From: Sphaerosporella brunnea
Lineage: Eukaryota > Ascomycota > Pezizomycetes > Pezizales > Pyronemataceae
Length of the DNA stretch: 64,000 nucleotides
NCBI GenBank assembly: GCA_008704415.1
Contig: VXIS01000088.1
Span: forward strand, 62,001 to 126,000
Direction of reading: 5' to 3'
The position numbers and the translations under genes are program-made. Below the pieces are notes generated by a model that did not search any database, was not told the DNA's origin, and saw only the letters and a program-made list of their open reading frames with translations. Positions 10,230 through 23,363 of the stretch are shown here, piece by piece (the first letter of the stretch is position 1; every line of letters starts with the position of its first letter).

Positions 10230-13200
10230 ATGGCTTCGGTCCGTAGTCGAACGCGCTTCGTCAAAGCGCCCAGGCGTGGTGGTGGCGAGTTCGGATCTGG
10301 TCAGAGAGGGAAAGGCTACAAGATGAAGACGGTGACGTCGGGAACACTATTATCGACCGAAGGCACGAGCACCGAAGAGAAGTTCGAGCGGGTGCGACTC
10401 GGGAATAGTATCGACGAAGCGATGGGGTTTCCACGATACGAGAGCGGGCCAAAAAAGGTCGGGTGGTTGATAAACATGCAGTCTACGATAGTGGAGCAGG
10501 AGGGGACGCAGGGGAAGGCGGGCGTTGACTACTATTTTCTGGATGGGCTCGGGGACAGCTTCAAGGCCACTGTCATCTACGACCCGTATTTTTTGATTGC
10601 TACCAAGCCTGGCACCGAGGGCGAAATCGAGGAATGGCTGAGAAGGAAGTTTGAGGGGCTGGTGAAGAAAACCTCCAGAGTTACTAAGGAGGACCTGAGC
10701 ATGCCGAATCATCTTTTGGGCTATCGAAGGACGTTCGTGCAGCTGGATTTTGCTAATGTGCAGGATCTGCTGGCGGTGAGGAAGGGGATTCTGCCGATTG
10801 TTGCCAAGAACAAGAAGAATGTGGATGTTATGGATGCATACGCAGAGGTTGTGAGGTGAAGCTCTACCTGTTTTTCTTTCTGGCTGGGATGGTATGCTGA
10901 CAGGGAACAAGTACAACAAACGCCGGCTTCGACTTTCTAGACAACGGCTATGATTCGAGAAAACCTACGACGGTCGCCGATCCGTGCGAACACATTGTCG
11001 ATATACGAGAGTACGACGTTCCATACCATGTGCGAGTGGCCATCGACAAGGACATCCGAATAGGGAAATGGTACACGGTAGAGGCCAAGCACGGTGTCAT
11101 ATCAATAACATGCATCGAAGATCGCTTGGAACGTCCAGATCCTGTAGTTCTGGCGTTTGATATCGAGACTACCAAGCTGCCATTGAAGTTTCCAGATGCC
11201 ATGATCGACCAGGTCATGATGATTTCGTACATGATTGAAGGACAAGTAGGTTCTCGGTGATGGCTATGGGGGCTACGCTTACCATGGGTGCCACAGGGAT
11301 TTTTGATCACGAACCGGGAAATCGTATCAGAGGACATCGCAGATTTTGAGTACACACCCAAGCCAGAGTACGAGGGTCAGTTTATGATCTTTAACGAACC
11401 AGACGAAAAGGCGGTCATTGAACGGTTCTTCGAACACATCAAAGAGGCCAAACCTACTGTTATTGTGACATACAACGGTGACTTTTTCGACTGGCCGTTT
11501 ATAGAAGCTAGAGCGTCGTTCCTGGGGATAGACATGTACCGAGAAATCGGCTTCCGGAAAGACTCAGAAGATCTGTATAAAAGCAACTACTGTGTGCATA
11601 TGGATGCTTTCTCTTGGGTGAAGCGTGACTCTTATCTGCCACAAGGAAGTCAGGGCTTGAAGGCTGTGTGTGTGGCTAAGCTAGGCTATGACCCCGATGA
11701 ACTCGATCCCGAGTTGATGACAAGGTCGGTGATCGTCTTGCAAGTTTGCTGGGCCACTTCTCTAAATTCTTAGTTAGGTATGCCGCCGAAAGGCCGCAGA
11801 CTCTGGCAGAATACTCGGTGTCCGATGCTGTGGCCACATTCTATCTGTACATGAAATACGTTCATCCCTTCATCTTCTCACTCTGCACCATTATTCCCCT
11901 GAATCCGGACGATGTCCTGAGGAAGGGAACAGGAACTCTGTGTGAGATGTTACTCATGGTATGCTAGATCTCATCTGCTTGAATCGTATGTATTGACACA
12001 ACAACAGGTCCAAGCATATCAAAAAGGAATCGTATTACCAAACAAGCACAAGGGCATGCCGGAGTCATTTTACGAAGGGCACCTTCTAGAATCTGAGACA
12101 TATGTCGGCGGTCACGTCGAATCCATCGAAGCCGGAGTATTCCGGAGCGACATTCCCGTCAATTTCGTCATCGATACCACGGCCATCGACAAGTTGGTCG
12201 CGGAATTGGACGACGCTTTGAAGTTCAGTATCGTTGTAGAAGGCGGTAAAAAGCTGGAACAGGTGACCAACTATGATGAGGTGTGTGCCTGTATCCATTG
12301 TATGGGAACGGACAATGTTGAATTTTGCAGGTCAAAGGACAAATCCTAGATAGGCTGCTTCAGCTCAAAGCAGTCCCACAGAGAAACGAACGCCCTTCAA
12401 TCTACCATTTGGACGTGGCGTCCATGTACCCTAATATTATGACTACCAACCGTTTGCAACCGGACTCCATGATCCAAGAGGCTGATTGTGCAGCTTGCGA
12501 CTTCAACAGGCCTGGCAAGACCTGTGACCGCCGATTACCATGGGCATGGAGAGGAGAGTACCTTCCGGCCAAACGCGACGAATACAACATGATAAAGCGT
12601 GCTCTGGGAAACGACACGTTTCCGGGCAGGTTTGCCAACCAGCCCCGGCGCACATGGGATGAATTGACAGAGGAAGAACAAGCCAGCCATGTCAAAAAGC
12701 GACTCATAGATTTCAGCAAAAAGATCTACCATAAGATCCACGACTCCACGACGATCGAGAAGGAAGCAATTATCTGCCAGAGAGAAAATCCTTTCTATGT
12801 CAACACTGTAAAAGACTTTCGAGACCGTCGATACCATTTCAAGGGACAGCAGAAGGTGTGGAATCGTAAAACCGCTGAACTCAAGTCTTCTGGTGCACCG
12901 GGGCCAGAGATTGACCAGGCAAAGAAGATGGTCGTTCTGTTCGACTCTCTTCAACTGGCTCACAAGGTCATTCTGAACAGTTTTTACGGATATGTCATGC
13001 GGAAGGGTTCTCGGTGGTATTCCATGGAGATGGCCGGAGTGACCTGCCTTACGGGAGCACATATCATCCAGATGGCCAAGGAGATCGTGGAACGAATAGG
13101 CCGACCGCTTGAGTTGGATACTGACGGTATTTGGTGTATTCTGCCGGCAACCTTCCCTGAAAATTTTGCGTTCAAACTCGAAGGAGGCGGAAAACTTCCC

Positions 13201-16200
13201 ATATCGTACCCATGTGTCATGTTGAATCACTTGGTACACGAGAAGTTTACCAATCACCAGTATCAAGAGCTTGTGGATCCTGTCACGCATCGGTACGAAA
13301 CGCACAGCGAAAACACCATCTTTTTTGAAGTCGACGGGCCTTATAGGGCCATGATCCTACCTACTTCCAAAGAAGAGGATAAGAACTTGAAAAAGCGTTA
13401 TGCCGTGTTCAATCATGACGGCAGTCTTGCCGAATTAAAGGGTTTCGAGGTCAAGCGTCGTGGTGAGCTGAAGCTCATTAAGATCTTCCAGACGCAAATT
13501 TTCAAATTCTTCCTGGAAGGAACAACCCTCCAGGAGTGCTACAATACCGTGGCAAAGGTTTCGAACCAATGGTTAGATGTTCTGTATTCGCATGGACACA
13601 CCTTGGCCGATGAAGAACTCATGGACCTCATTTCAGAGAACCGAAGCATGTCCAAATCACTCGAGGAATATGGTAGTCAGAAGTCGACATCAATTACCAC
13701 TGCCCGGCGTCTCGCAGAGTTCCTCGGAGAGCAAATGGTGAAGGATAAGGGTCTGGCTTGCAAATTTGTCATTTCAGCCCGACCGCGCAAAGCCCCGGTT
13801 GCAGAGAGGGCAATCCCAGTGGCCATCTTCTCGGCCGAGGAGTCCATTAAACGGCATTTCCTACGAAAATGGCTGAAAGACGACCCCGGTGATATGGATC
13901 CAAGAGACATCATCGACTGGGAGTATTATCTTGAGCGTCTGGGCTCTGTCATTCAGAAGCTCATCACTATCCCAGCTGCGCTGCAGAAATGTCGAAACCC
14001 GGTACCCAGAGTGGCACATCCAGACTGGCTCCAACGACGTATCAATGTCAAAGATGACAAGTTTAAGCAGAAGAAGATGACGGACATGTTCATCCGTCAC
14101 GAAGGCCCAGCACCCGTCCCAATGGGAGACATGGAAGACTTTGGGAAAACTCCTATTACCAAGGCCGTTGTCGGGACGGTAAAGAAGTTGGGTAAGCGCA
14201 AATTACGTCCAGGTGCAGGCGCTGAAGAGCCAGCTATGGATGATCCTTTTGCAAGCCTTCCTGATGATATGCCTTCGATGACCGAGGACTACAAGGGCTG
14301 GCTCAAATATCAAAAAAAGAAATGGAGCATTCAGAAGCATGCCAGAGAGCGACGACGGCAGCTATTTGGCGATCAACCTGGAGCGGCTTCTACTGGCCTA
14401 AGTAACTACTTCAAGCAACAAGCCCAGACCTATTTCACCAAGAACTGGCAGGTGTTGCAGTTGAAGCCTTCCGAGGTGCTGGGTGAAGTTAAGGCGTGGG
14501 TTCTGATCGAAAACAGGGTCCAGGTCCTCAAGATCAAGGTTCCAAGACAGCTCTTTATGAACCTGAAGGAGAACAACCTGCCAAATGTTGAGGTAGAAGG
14601 ATGCATGGCTGAGAAAGTTAGCTACAAACTGCCGAACGGGCATTCTTCGATCCATCTTTTCAAGCTCACTATGCCTGAGGAGGTGTACGTTTCTAAGGCC
14701 AAGAAACTCTCCCACCTTTTCTGTCATCCAAGTGTGGAAGGAGTGTACGAGACACAGGTACCCTCGACCATCAGGGCTGTTCTGGGTCTAGGAAGCATCT
14801 GCACTTTCGACGAGTCGCAAAGAGGCGCACTTGGAAAAGGTCTTGAGCAAGGTTTCGATCTGTCCGCTTTAAGACGTGCCGAGAGCAAGGTGCCCTACCT
14901 ATCCCAAAACTCGCTGGAGTACATTTTTTTGTATCATGTTGTTTCAGGGGACCGACAGGTCTTTGGGTTTTTCTCAACCGCAAAAGATGAAGCCTACGTC
15001 GCGGTCCACAATGCCAAAGATGCCACCCTGCCAAACATGGACAAGATGTATGCGGAACAGTTCCTAGCTCGCCAAACTAAGGAACCGGATGGAGCCTGGC
15101 AAAAGTCGTTCAAGTACCAGGAGAAGGTGCACTTCAAGGTCATCACTACCAACACCAAAAAGAAGCTTCAGAAGGAAATATCGACCGTCCTCAAGAGCCT
15201 GAGATCCGACGAATCGAAACCCACCATGGTTGTCGTCCAATCTCCAAAACGGCGAATCGTGATGGAAACAATACCTGCATTGAACGAATTTCCCGTTCTG
15301 CCGCTGAAATCAGATGCTTCGGATAACAACCTTCCGCCGCTGGGTTGGCAGACATTTGTAGCAAAGCGCATCGTGACCCATTACCTTGCCATGGGTGCCT
15401 GGATTGCGCACCTGATGGAGCTTGCGCGGTACGGCGATATTCCGATTTGTAACCTTGAACGGGACGACCCCAGGTTTCTCATCGATATTGCATACGCCCG
15501 ACGTTTGCAGAGCAATAATGTCGTCCTTTGGTGGTCACCTTCGGCAAAACCAGACCATGGCGGCCACGAAAAGGATGATATTTTGGGGTCGATGGAAACT
15601 GTCGAGATGCCCACCATCAACAACCCAGGCTCCTACTCCTCGGTTTGCATCGAAATCGATGTGCGAAACCTTGCGATCAATACCATACTCACGTCATCTC
15701 TCATCAACGAACTCGAGGGTAGTGACTCGGTGACCCTAAATCCCGCGGCACCAGCAGAAGATGGCCAGGGCGACGGCGCAAATGTGATTTTCGCAGACAA
15801 CGCATTCGCCACAGCTGGCATAATGGTCCTCCGAGATATGGTAAAAGCTTGGTGGACCGAAGCCTGCAAGGGCAACAACATGGCGGATATCATGGTACAA
15901 CACATCGTTCGATGGGTGGAAAGTAACGATTCCTTCCTCTACGACCGGGCCCTTCATTACTATGTCCAAATGATGTCCAAGAAGGCCTTTTTACAGCTAC
16001 TGACCGATTTTCGCCGGGTGGGATCCAACGTGGTTTTTGCGAACGCAAACCGCATGATCATCCAAACCACCAAGTTCGACGTTGGAAATGCATTCGCCTA
16101 CAGCCATTACATAGTCAAAGCCATCAAGTCAAAACCACTATTCCACTTCCTGGACTTGGAAATAAAGGAGTACTGGGACTACATGGTCTGGTACGACGAG

Positions 16201-17145
16201 GTGAACTACGGCGGAAAAGCATGCCAGGAAGTCATCGAGGCCGACAAACAGGCGCTCAGCACGATAATGCACTGGCAACTGGCCAAGTTCCTGCCCGCCG
16301 CTCTGCAGACCGTCTTTCACGAATGGGTAGTCGAATTCATCGAGGTCATGCACGGGCAAAAACACATCCTCCCCGAAGCCGGAGTTGAGCTTTCAACACC
16401 CCGGGCCACTCAACTCCAACCCACCAAAAGACCCGACGAAGACGCAAACACCACAACAACCGTGATGAGCAAAGATTTCCAGAAACCTTTACGCAAGCAG
16501 ATCGCACAGCTGGTGCGGCGCCAACACGAGTCGGTGATGCACCCCGAGCTCGAAGTCGACTTCGAATTCCCGCGCATGCCTGGCGCCATCAAAATGCTTA
16601 AGAACCCAGCACTGCAGCTGATCCGCTCGCTCACAGCCGTCTTCGGCCTCGCAAAGGAAATCAACCTCGAAGCGCGCATGCTGCGCAAAGAACTGCTGAG
16701 CCTGCTAGAAATCAAAGAATTCAGCCGCGAGGGCATCTTCGAGAACCCAAGCGAATCCCTAAAGTTCTCGCAGGTCATCTGCGCCGAATGTACCATGCCC
16801 CGCGACCTGGACCTGTGCCGCCACGAGGACCTGCACAGCGAGGGCGCCGCCTGGAAGTGCTCCTACTGCGGCAGCGAGCACGACCGCCTGGCGTTCGAGG
16901 AGAAGATGGTCGGCCACCTGCAGCAAATGGTCGCCGCGTACAACACGCAGGACCTCAAATGCAGCAAGTGCGGCCGCCTCAAAGAGAACGAATTCGAGGA
17001 GCACTGTAAGTGTGCCGGACAGTGGGGGACTACGCAGGACCGCGAGGCGATCTTGAAGAGGTTGAGAGTCTACAAGAATGTGGCTGAATTTTATGGCTTC
17101 GACATGTTGCTGGAGGTTGCGAACGGGATTTTGGAGATGGTGTAG
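10230..17145 (+). CDS. POL2: DNA polymerase epsilon catalytic subunit
   Basis: Leading-strand replicative polymerase and proofreading exonuclease. Six exons: 10230-10850, 10904-11245, 11297-11724, 11778-11958, 12008-12280 and 12331-17145, giving 2219 aa, close to the family length. Exonuclease motifs FDIETTKLP (Exo I), [10 protein letters not shown] (Exo II) and [17 protein letters not shown] (Exo III) are intact. Polymerase motifs [10 protein letters not shown] (A), [18 protein letters not shown] (B) and ELDTDGIWC (C) are intact. Cysteines in [14 protein letters not shown] match the iron-sulphur CysX module of the catalytic core. The C-terminal inactive polymerase half ends with two zinc-binding modules ([13 protein letters not shown]...WKCSYCG and [20 protein letters not shown]). 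The start ATG at 10230 gives [11 protein letters not shown] and has no in-frame upstream ATG. The last exon is intronless over 4.8 kb. Confidence 0.98.
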
Positions 17146-17435
17146 GATACCACCGCTACAACGAAACGATAGGGAGGGACGGGAGGGGTTTGGGCATCGG
17201 ATGGGGCGTTTTCCTTTTGTTAGGTTTTTTGATTTTTGATTTACGTGCGTGGTGTAATATATCCATCTGAAAAGAATGCAGAGGTCAATTGGATGGGAAT
17301 GAGTCCACTGATGCGATGATCTGAAAGAACCGCCTATGAGCAGCAGCAACAACCATCTTTTAAAATCCACTCTACAGACAAACTACAGTCCTGTGAGATT
17401 AAATTATTGCCGTCTCCCCTCACCCTGCATCCCAT

Positions 17436-19364
17436 CTACCGCCTCGGCATACCGCGTCCCCGACCTCGCAAGACCCTCTGCGCAGCACCACGCGGCATCT
17501 GTGATCATACATTAGAAAATCTACCCAATTTTCAACAACGGGAAAGGAACGTGCCTGAGGTCCAGCAGTCGGTTGCTGCGACTCCTGGTTCTTGATCGTC
17601 TCGTCGACACTGAGAATCAAGCAAGCGGCCTCGGTGGCGGCCTGGATGGCGTTGATCTTGACCGAGATAGGCTCCCAGACGAAGGCCTCGAGGTTGTCAC
17701 GGATTCCCTCGTTGATAATGTCAATACCAGCCCAGGTGTCACCCTTTGCGTGGCGCATGCGGAGCTTGTTGAGGAGGTCTGTGGCGTCGAACCCGGCGTT
17801 GTCGCTGAGTTGCCGGGGAATGATCTCGAGCGCCTTTGCAAACGCAGCAATGACGAGCTGCTGCTTACCCGCGATGGTGCGCGAGTATTCGCGGAGGTAC
17901 TTGGAGATTTCCATTTCGAGGGCACCACCACCGGCAACGATCAGGTCGTTCTTGATCGCCTTCTTGACGATCATGATGGCGTCGTGGAGAGAACGCTCCA
18001 CCTCCGCGATGAACTGCTCCGCTCCTCCGCGCAGGATTAGGGTGCAAGTCTTCGCTGCAGGGCAGCCCTCGAAGAAGTTGAAACGCTCGCCTCCGATTTG
18101 ACGCTCCTCAAAGCGCTCGCAAGTACCAAGGTGCTCTGGCCTAATGTCGGTACAGGTGGATTGAAGGCTGGAGCCGACAGCGTGGAGGACGCGCTCCATG
18201 TCTTCGTTCGTCACACGTCCGGCACAGAAGATGTTTCGATCGGCGAAGAACCTGTCCTTCGGTTAGTGGAATTCTTCTCAATACCACTGCCGATATTGTT
18301 AGCTCGGGGGTCATACTGTGTGGCCAAATCTCCAATTGGCAGTTTGGACAACACAACCTGCGCACCAGTGTCGACCAGAGCCTGGAGCTTCTGGAAGATA
18401 ATCTGCCACTCGGCGTCCACGATAGCCTGGTAATCCGAGACGTGCTCCACCCTAACCTCGGCATTGTCCTTCTCACTCTTCAACTCTAGCTCAACGTTCA
18501 AGCAGACAATCTTCGGGTTCTTGAAAGACTTGGGCTGCTGCTCGAAACCAGCGTACGAGAACGTCTTCTTGAACGCGACACCATTAACGAACAAGCTGTC
18601 CTGAAGACCACCACCGGGGACCTTCTTCATTCCGATCAACTTCTCGTTTAGCTCGTCCTGGTCCAGCGCCAACACCGCGTTCACAACCATGTTTGCGAAG
18701 AATTCCGAGTTGCGCTTGATGAGCTTGGAGCTCATGGCCGTGGTCGCAAGCTTCAGCAGAGTGCCCCGTTTATTCTCCTGGTCGATCTTGATCGCAATCT
18801 CCTTGATCTTGTTCTCGGCCAACCGTGCCGCGGTGCGGAATCCCTTGATGATGATCCGTGTGGCAACTCCCTCTTCCACGAAGGATTTGCTCTCCTTGAG
18901 AAACTCTGCCGCCAACACAACTACCGATGTGGTGCCGTCACCGACTTCGGCATCTTGAGAACGCGCAATGTCGGTAAGTATTCGTGCGGCAGGATGGACA
19001 ATTTCGAGCAACTACGTGAGTTAGATGGATCAGACATAGGTTGCTTCGGAAGTAGAGAAGCATTCACGGAGGGTTTATCAACCTTCATCACTGTAGCACC
19101 ATCGTTCGTAATCGTCTGTCTCCCGTTCGCGTCGACAAGGAGAAGGTCGCCTCCGTAAGGTCCGAGGGTAGATTTGATGGTGTCCTGTACAGCTAGGCAT
19201 GCATTGATATTGGACAGCACCTGCCCCCGTCCCTGAGAAGTATCCGTGCCTATCAATCAATCTCGCATCAGCTCCTCCATCCACTCATCCAACCATGCCG
19301 ATGATGGGATATCCATACCCTCCTTCAACACGATGATAGTGGGAGTTTGTCCCGCGAAAGCCAT
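17436..19364 (-). CDS. CCT7: TRiC/CCT chaperonin subunit eta
   Basis: Subunit of the cytosolic group II chaperonin that folds actin, tubulin and WD-repeat proteins. The start is [16 protein letters not shown] at 19364, spliced to TDTSQGRG, then to [13 protein letters not shown]-site motifs DGATVMK and [11 protein letters not shown] are intact, as is GAEQF...[14 protein letters not shown]. An intron near 18250-18310 joins DLATQ to [12 protein letters not shown]. The C-terminal exon best fits [13 protein letters not shown] ending at 17436, the Gly/Arg tail expected for the eta subunit; to reach it the last intron must use a GC donor (CAG|GCACGT) with an AG acceptor. Without that splice the frame runs on to 17420 with an unrelated tail. 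Convergent with POL2, 290 bp apart. Confidence 0.95.
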
Positions 19365-20693
19365 GATGAGGGGTTGTAGAGGTAGAGGTGGGGTACGTGG
19401 GAGTTCGTCAAACTATAGTTAGATTACTGGTTGTTACTTTATCAGTATCTCGAACTGATAGACCTGTGGAGATCCGGTACCTAAAGTCCAAAATATCAAA
19501 TACGGAGGAAGTGGTGTTGAAGGGGTTGATGATGGCGGACTTGCTGTTGGTGGGAACTTTTTTGCGGCTCATTCCATTGGTAAGGTGGGATCACGTCGGT
19601 TGTTCCAAGCAACAGGTGGTCCGTGCGCAAGCTTGTGCGAAAGCTATCACTCGGTAGTGCTTTCCATCACTCGCCATTCTGGAATCTATGGTTCTCGTAT
19701 AAAGCTGGTGTAAAATTGGTTATATCCATGGAGCTTCAGAGAATCACACCCTGCCGAAAGTACTGGCGAATCAAGTGATAATCCTCCACATAACTTTGAC
19801 TGTGCTTCAGTGCTCAGGCAAAAAGCTTCAGTTCACGTATCACACCCTGCAACAGCATCCTTGAGAACTGAGCCATATGGCACCTCAAAGCACAGATCAC
19901 GAAATATTGTTGTCCCTATCTACCAACCACTGTGCCCACACTCTGCTCAGTCCATATGCAAGCATTCGCGGCCCTGTTCGAGTGAGACCCCCCGTCCAAA
20001 CAACTGGACCAATCTTCTGTCCCTCCACTGACCCGAGCATCATGAAACGACGTCGTGGCAACACATCCACGTGGCTTGGCTGGAGTTCCTTCCTTCCCTA
20101 CAGTGAGCTGGAATTGCACGGATGGTGATCTGATTTCTTTGATGAAACTCATACAGAGCAAAAGCCAAATAAAATGACTTGCCAGCTGATGGTTTTTTTT
20201 CATTTTTTTTTTTTTTTCACCACAATGATATGGTGACAAGCAAACGTCGAATCCCCAATACTCGACAGAAACACACACACAGAGTCCCACAGAGCTCGAA
20301 AGGAATATCAACCCCTGAAAATTCAAAGCAACATAGTATAGGTATCGCCATCCCAAGCCTCTATCAAAACCAAAGAAAGGAAAAGAAAAGGAAGAAAAAG
20401 TTTTTGAAAAAAAGAGAAAAAAAAAAAAAAAAAGAGTTACAACGTAGAACCAAATTGGCGCCTGCTTTTTTGACTATGATGTAACAGACAACCCCAGAGA
20501 AAGAAAGAAAGAGACAACAAGTGAACGCCCCAATAACACCCATTCCCTTTTTTGTGATTGACCTGAAAAGAAAAACAACCGCGCCTTTTTTTTAAACCCA
20601 CATACCTCTCGCGTTTTTACTTCGCCGTTTTTTGTTCTGAATTTCCGGTATCCACATAGTGTAACACTGGCCTATGCGCTATGCATCCACGGT
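19365..20693. other. Intergenic region upstream of CCT7 and downstream of the SDR gene
   Basis: No convincing gene. Contains A-rich and T-rich simple tracts near 20190-20220 and 20370-20440 and the probable 3' untranslated region of the SDR gene. Confidence 0.55.
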
Positions 20694-21897
20694 CTAAATT
20701 GTGTCGTCACGAGCGAACAAACTGTCGTAGTATTCCGTCATGAAAGATGAGACGCGGCTGGGAAACAGTCTCTCCATACCAACCCAGAGCTCCTGGATGG
20801 GAGAAACGTAGACACCCTCGCCCCGGCCACCGTTGGCACCCAGACCTAGGAGATCATAACACCACCAGGCTCTGTTCCGTCCGGTAGTCTTGCCCAATCC
20901 CACAGCTGACAGACAGTTGCGGACACAGGCCCGCACGTCCTGAACCAGCATGGAGTTCTTACCTCGCCAGCTGCTAGTACGTGTGTGCCCAATAAGCAAG
21001 TTGAGGACCTCGATCTTAGCCGGAGCGTCTGCGATGATGCCCCTCGACAACTGAGTCAAATATGCCTTGGTAGCGGCATGAACGGAAGAGTTCTCAGTTG
21101 CATGCAAACCGGCAATGCAAGACATGTTGATGATGCAACGAAGCTCCCACTGGACACCGTCGTTTTTGGCAGCGAGTAGGCTGGTGCTCTCGTCTGGCAT
21201 CGGTGGAAAGAAGCCCGTCTGACTAGGACGACGCTGGATGGGGTGTGACAGAAGGTGATTGGTTAGGAGCGTCGGGAAGGCAATGTTGGTGGCTAAGGAG
21301 TTCGAGATGTCGTCTTCAGTCAATCGACAGAATGGCACAGAGCTATGTTGGTTTGCGACGTTATTGATAAGCAGCGTGATTGGGCCCACTATATTGATGA
21401 GGTTATGGGCGAACAAGTGCGGGAACGAGGTGGGGTGAGAGGTGTCCTGCACGGTGACTCGAATGTCAATGTTCGGATGGCGGCTTCGTAGCAATTCCGC
21501 CAGGGTATCGAGCTTGTCAGGATTACGACCGTGGAGAATCAAGTTCCACTGTGTGTGTCAGTTGGAGCTGAAGTGAGAGGAAGTATAGGTATGTAAGGAT
21601 TACTTCACGCCTCGCCAGCTCCTCAGCGATAGCTCTGCCGATGCCCTGCGAGGCACCAGTGATCAAGGCATAAGCTTGAGGGGAATGATATTCAGCCTCG
21701 AGGACGGTCGACGGGTGCAAGAGCCACCTGTGGATGAAGCGGGGCAGCTCGAGGAGGGAGGCCAACAGCTGTACAACGACGTAGATGGTAACGAAGGGGA
21801 TGGCCAGCACCCAAAGCAATGCGCATCCAAAGAAGGTGGAAAGTGTAGAGACCACGGCCATAAAACGCGAGGGCGGCGGGGATTTGGTGGGAGGCAT
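20694..21897 (-). CDS. Membrane-anchored short-chain dehydrogenase-like protein lacking the catalytic Tyr
   Basis: The 382-aa product comes from exons 21604-21897 and 20694-21548. After a short proline-rich N-terminus, a hydrophobic segment (FFGCALLWVLAIPFVTIYVV) precedes the Rossmann motif TGASQGIGRAIAEELARRE and then WNLILHGRNPDKL, an arrangement like fungal 3-ketoacyl-CoA reductase and 17-beta-HSD12-type enzymes of the ER. The NNVAN motif and INMSCIAGL (with the active-site Ser) are present. The usual YxxxK is replaced: the sequence reads SSVHAATKAY, so His sits where the catalytic Tyr belongs while Lys is kept. It may be a non-catalytic family member such as the HSDL1 type, or use a different substrate chemistry; that is inference. 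The start is the first ATG downstream of non-ATG codons. Confidence 0.85.
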
Positions 21898-22514
21898 GGC
21901 CTCGAACTGGTAGGTAATATTGTTGAAGGAATGAATAGGTGAGGGTTCTGGTAGGGAGTTTGGATTCGAAGAAGAGTCGTTGACGGGGGTTACAACAACA
22001 AGGAGAATCGGGGGGATTGTAGAGGCATCGGGTTCTAGCAAGCCCTGGGCGGCAGTTTTGTGGGGGGAGGTTCGAGTAATTTTGCACGTCGTCGTCCGAC
22101 GGGCCGTTCCTTTCTTCCTCGGTTTTCGTGTCTGGAGGGTTGCAGAAAAATTATTTCGAAGGCAGACTGAGAACTGCAAGCGGGTAAAAAACAGAAGAGT
22201 CGTATCTACCTATGTACCTAGATACATACGGCTGGGTAAGAAGTATGTAGTTAAGTTAAGCTGGGCTGCACGATGCTTTCAGCGACGGGGAGGGAGCTTA
22301 AGCATGATTGAGCTGATTGACACGCGGGAGAACGGCAGTCCCTTTTTTTTTTTTTTTTTATTTCTCGCTTCCAGACGAAATGCACTGTGGCTTGACCGCG
22401 ACGGGAATGGCGTGTGAGCGCACAGCTCATCACTCACCAATCGGGTATTTGCCGTGGAGGCTTAGCACTCAGCAGGTGAGCGGGACGAATCGTCGATGAC
22501 AGCATATGTTATAC

Positions 22515-22973
22515 CTACAGTAAGCAAGTGCATACTAGGTACATATGTAGGTATGTAACCATACCGTTCGCAAACTGTCCGATGCTGGGACTTTGCAGTT
22601 TGAGTTTGATGTGCTCTGGTCTTTCTATTCTATTCTCTATACTCTTTGTGTATGTAGGAATGCAGCACTGTCTCCACGGGCCACAGCAGTTAAGGCCCTG
22701 TTCGGCAACCACCGTGGTTTTGGAGTTGCCATACAAAATAACGCGAGTTGTGGTATTCGAGTTGCAGGGAGCGAAAGCCCCCGCCAGAACAGCGACGACC
22801 TCCAAATACCCGCCCAGAACAATTTCTGGACGCTCGAACGACTCCTTGCTGTAGGCGCAAATGATTCCTTTTTCTCTGATCAACCCCTGGACGAGAGTTT
22901 CCTCCATAATGTTGCTCGCTCTACCTGGGAGCCGCTGATAGCTTGGGAGTTTTGTTTGAGAAGAGGCGGCCAT
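22515..22973 (-). CDS. Doubtful 152-aa open reading frame
   Basis: An ATG in good context (CACGATGG) opens a 152-codon frame with segments such as SNIMEETLVQGLIREKG and VLGGYLEVVAVLAGAF. No domain is recognised, the second half is cysteine-rich and low in typical coding character, and there is no visible partner exon. It could be a species-specific gene, a 5' exon of something longer, or chance. Confidence 0.22.
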   Translation of the reverse strand: MAASSQTKLPSYQRLPGRASNIMEETLVQGLIREKGIICAYSKESFERPEIVLGGYLEVVAVLAGAFAPCNSNTTTRVILYGNSKTTVVAEQGLNCCGPWRQCCIPTYTKSIENRIERPEHIKLKLQSPSIGQFANGMVTYLHMYLVCTCLL

Positions 22974-23363
22974 CGTGACGGGGGTGTTGGAAATGCGAGA
23001 TGAGAGATGAGTGGAGGGTCGGAGGAGTTATGGTCTGGTTGCCGAACACTGCACCAAAACTACAAGTTGACAAGTTGCATGAAGTTCACGGTTTCGCAAC
23101 ACCTGGCAGCTTTGGCCATGGACTGCTTCTTCGGCCACCATGCGGATGCTCCTTCGGAGACCTTGCTGGCGGCGTTGATGGTGGCTATGTCTGGCGTTTC
23201 CACTTCGGGCTTGGCGTGACAGATCTGCAGAGCGACCTCGAGTTTCAGATTTGTGTCACCGTGCAAGCATACACAATGAGAGCAAATTTCCTATGTCGGC
23301 CTGTTTAACGCGGTTTGCTGTCTTTTTGCTTTCGCCGCTTTTGTTGTGGTGCGATGTAGAATA

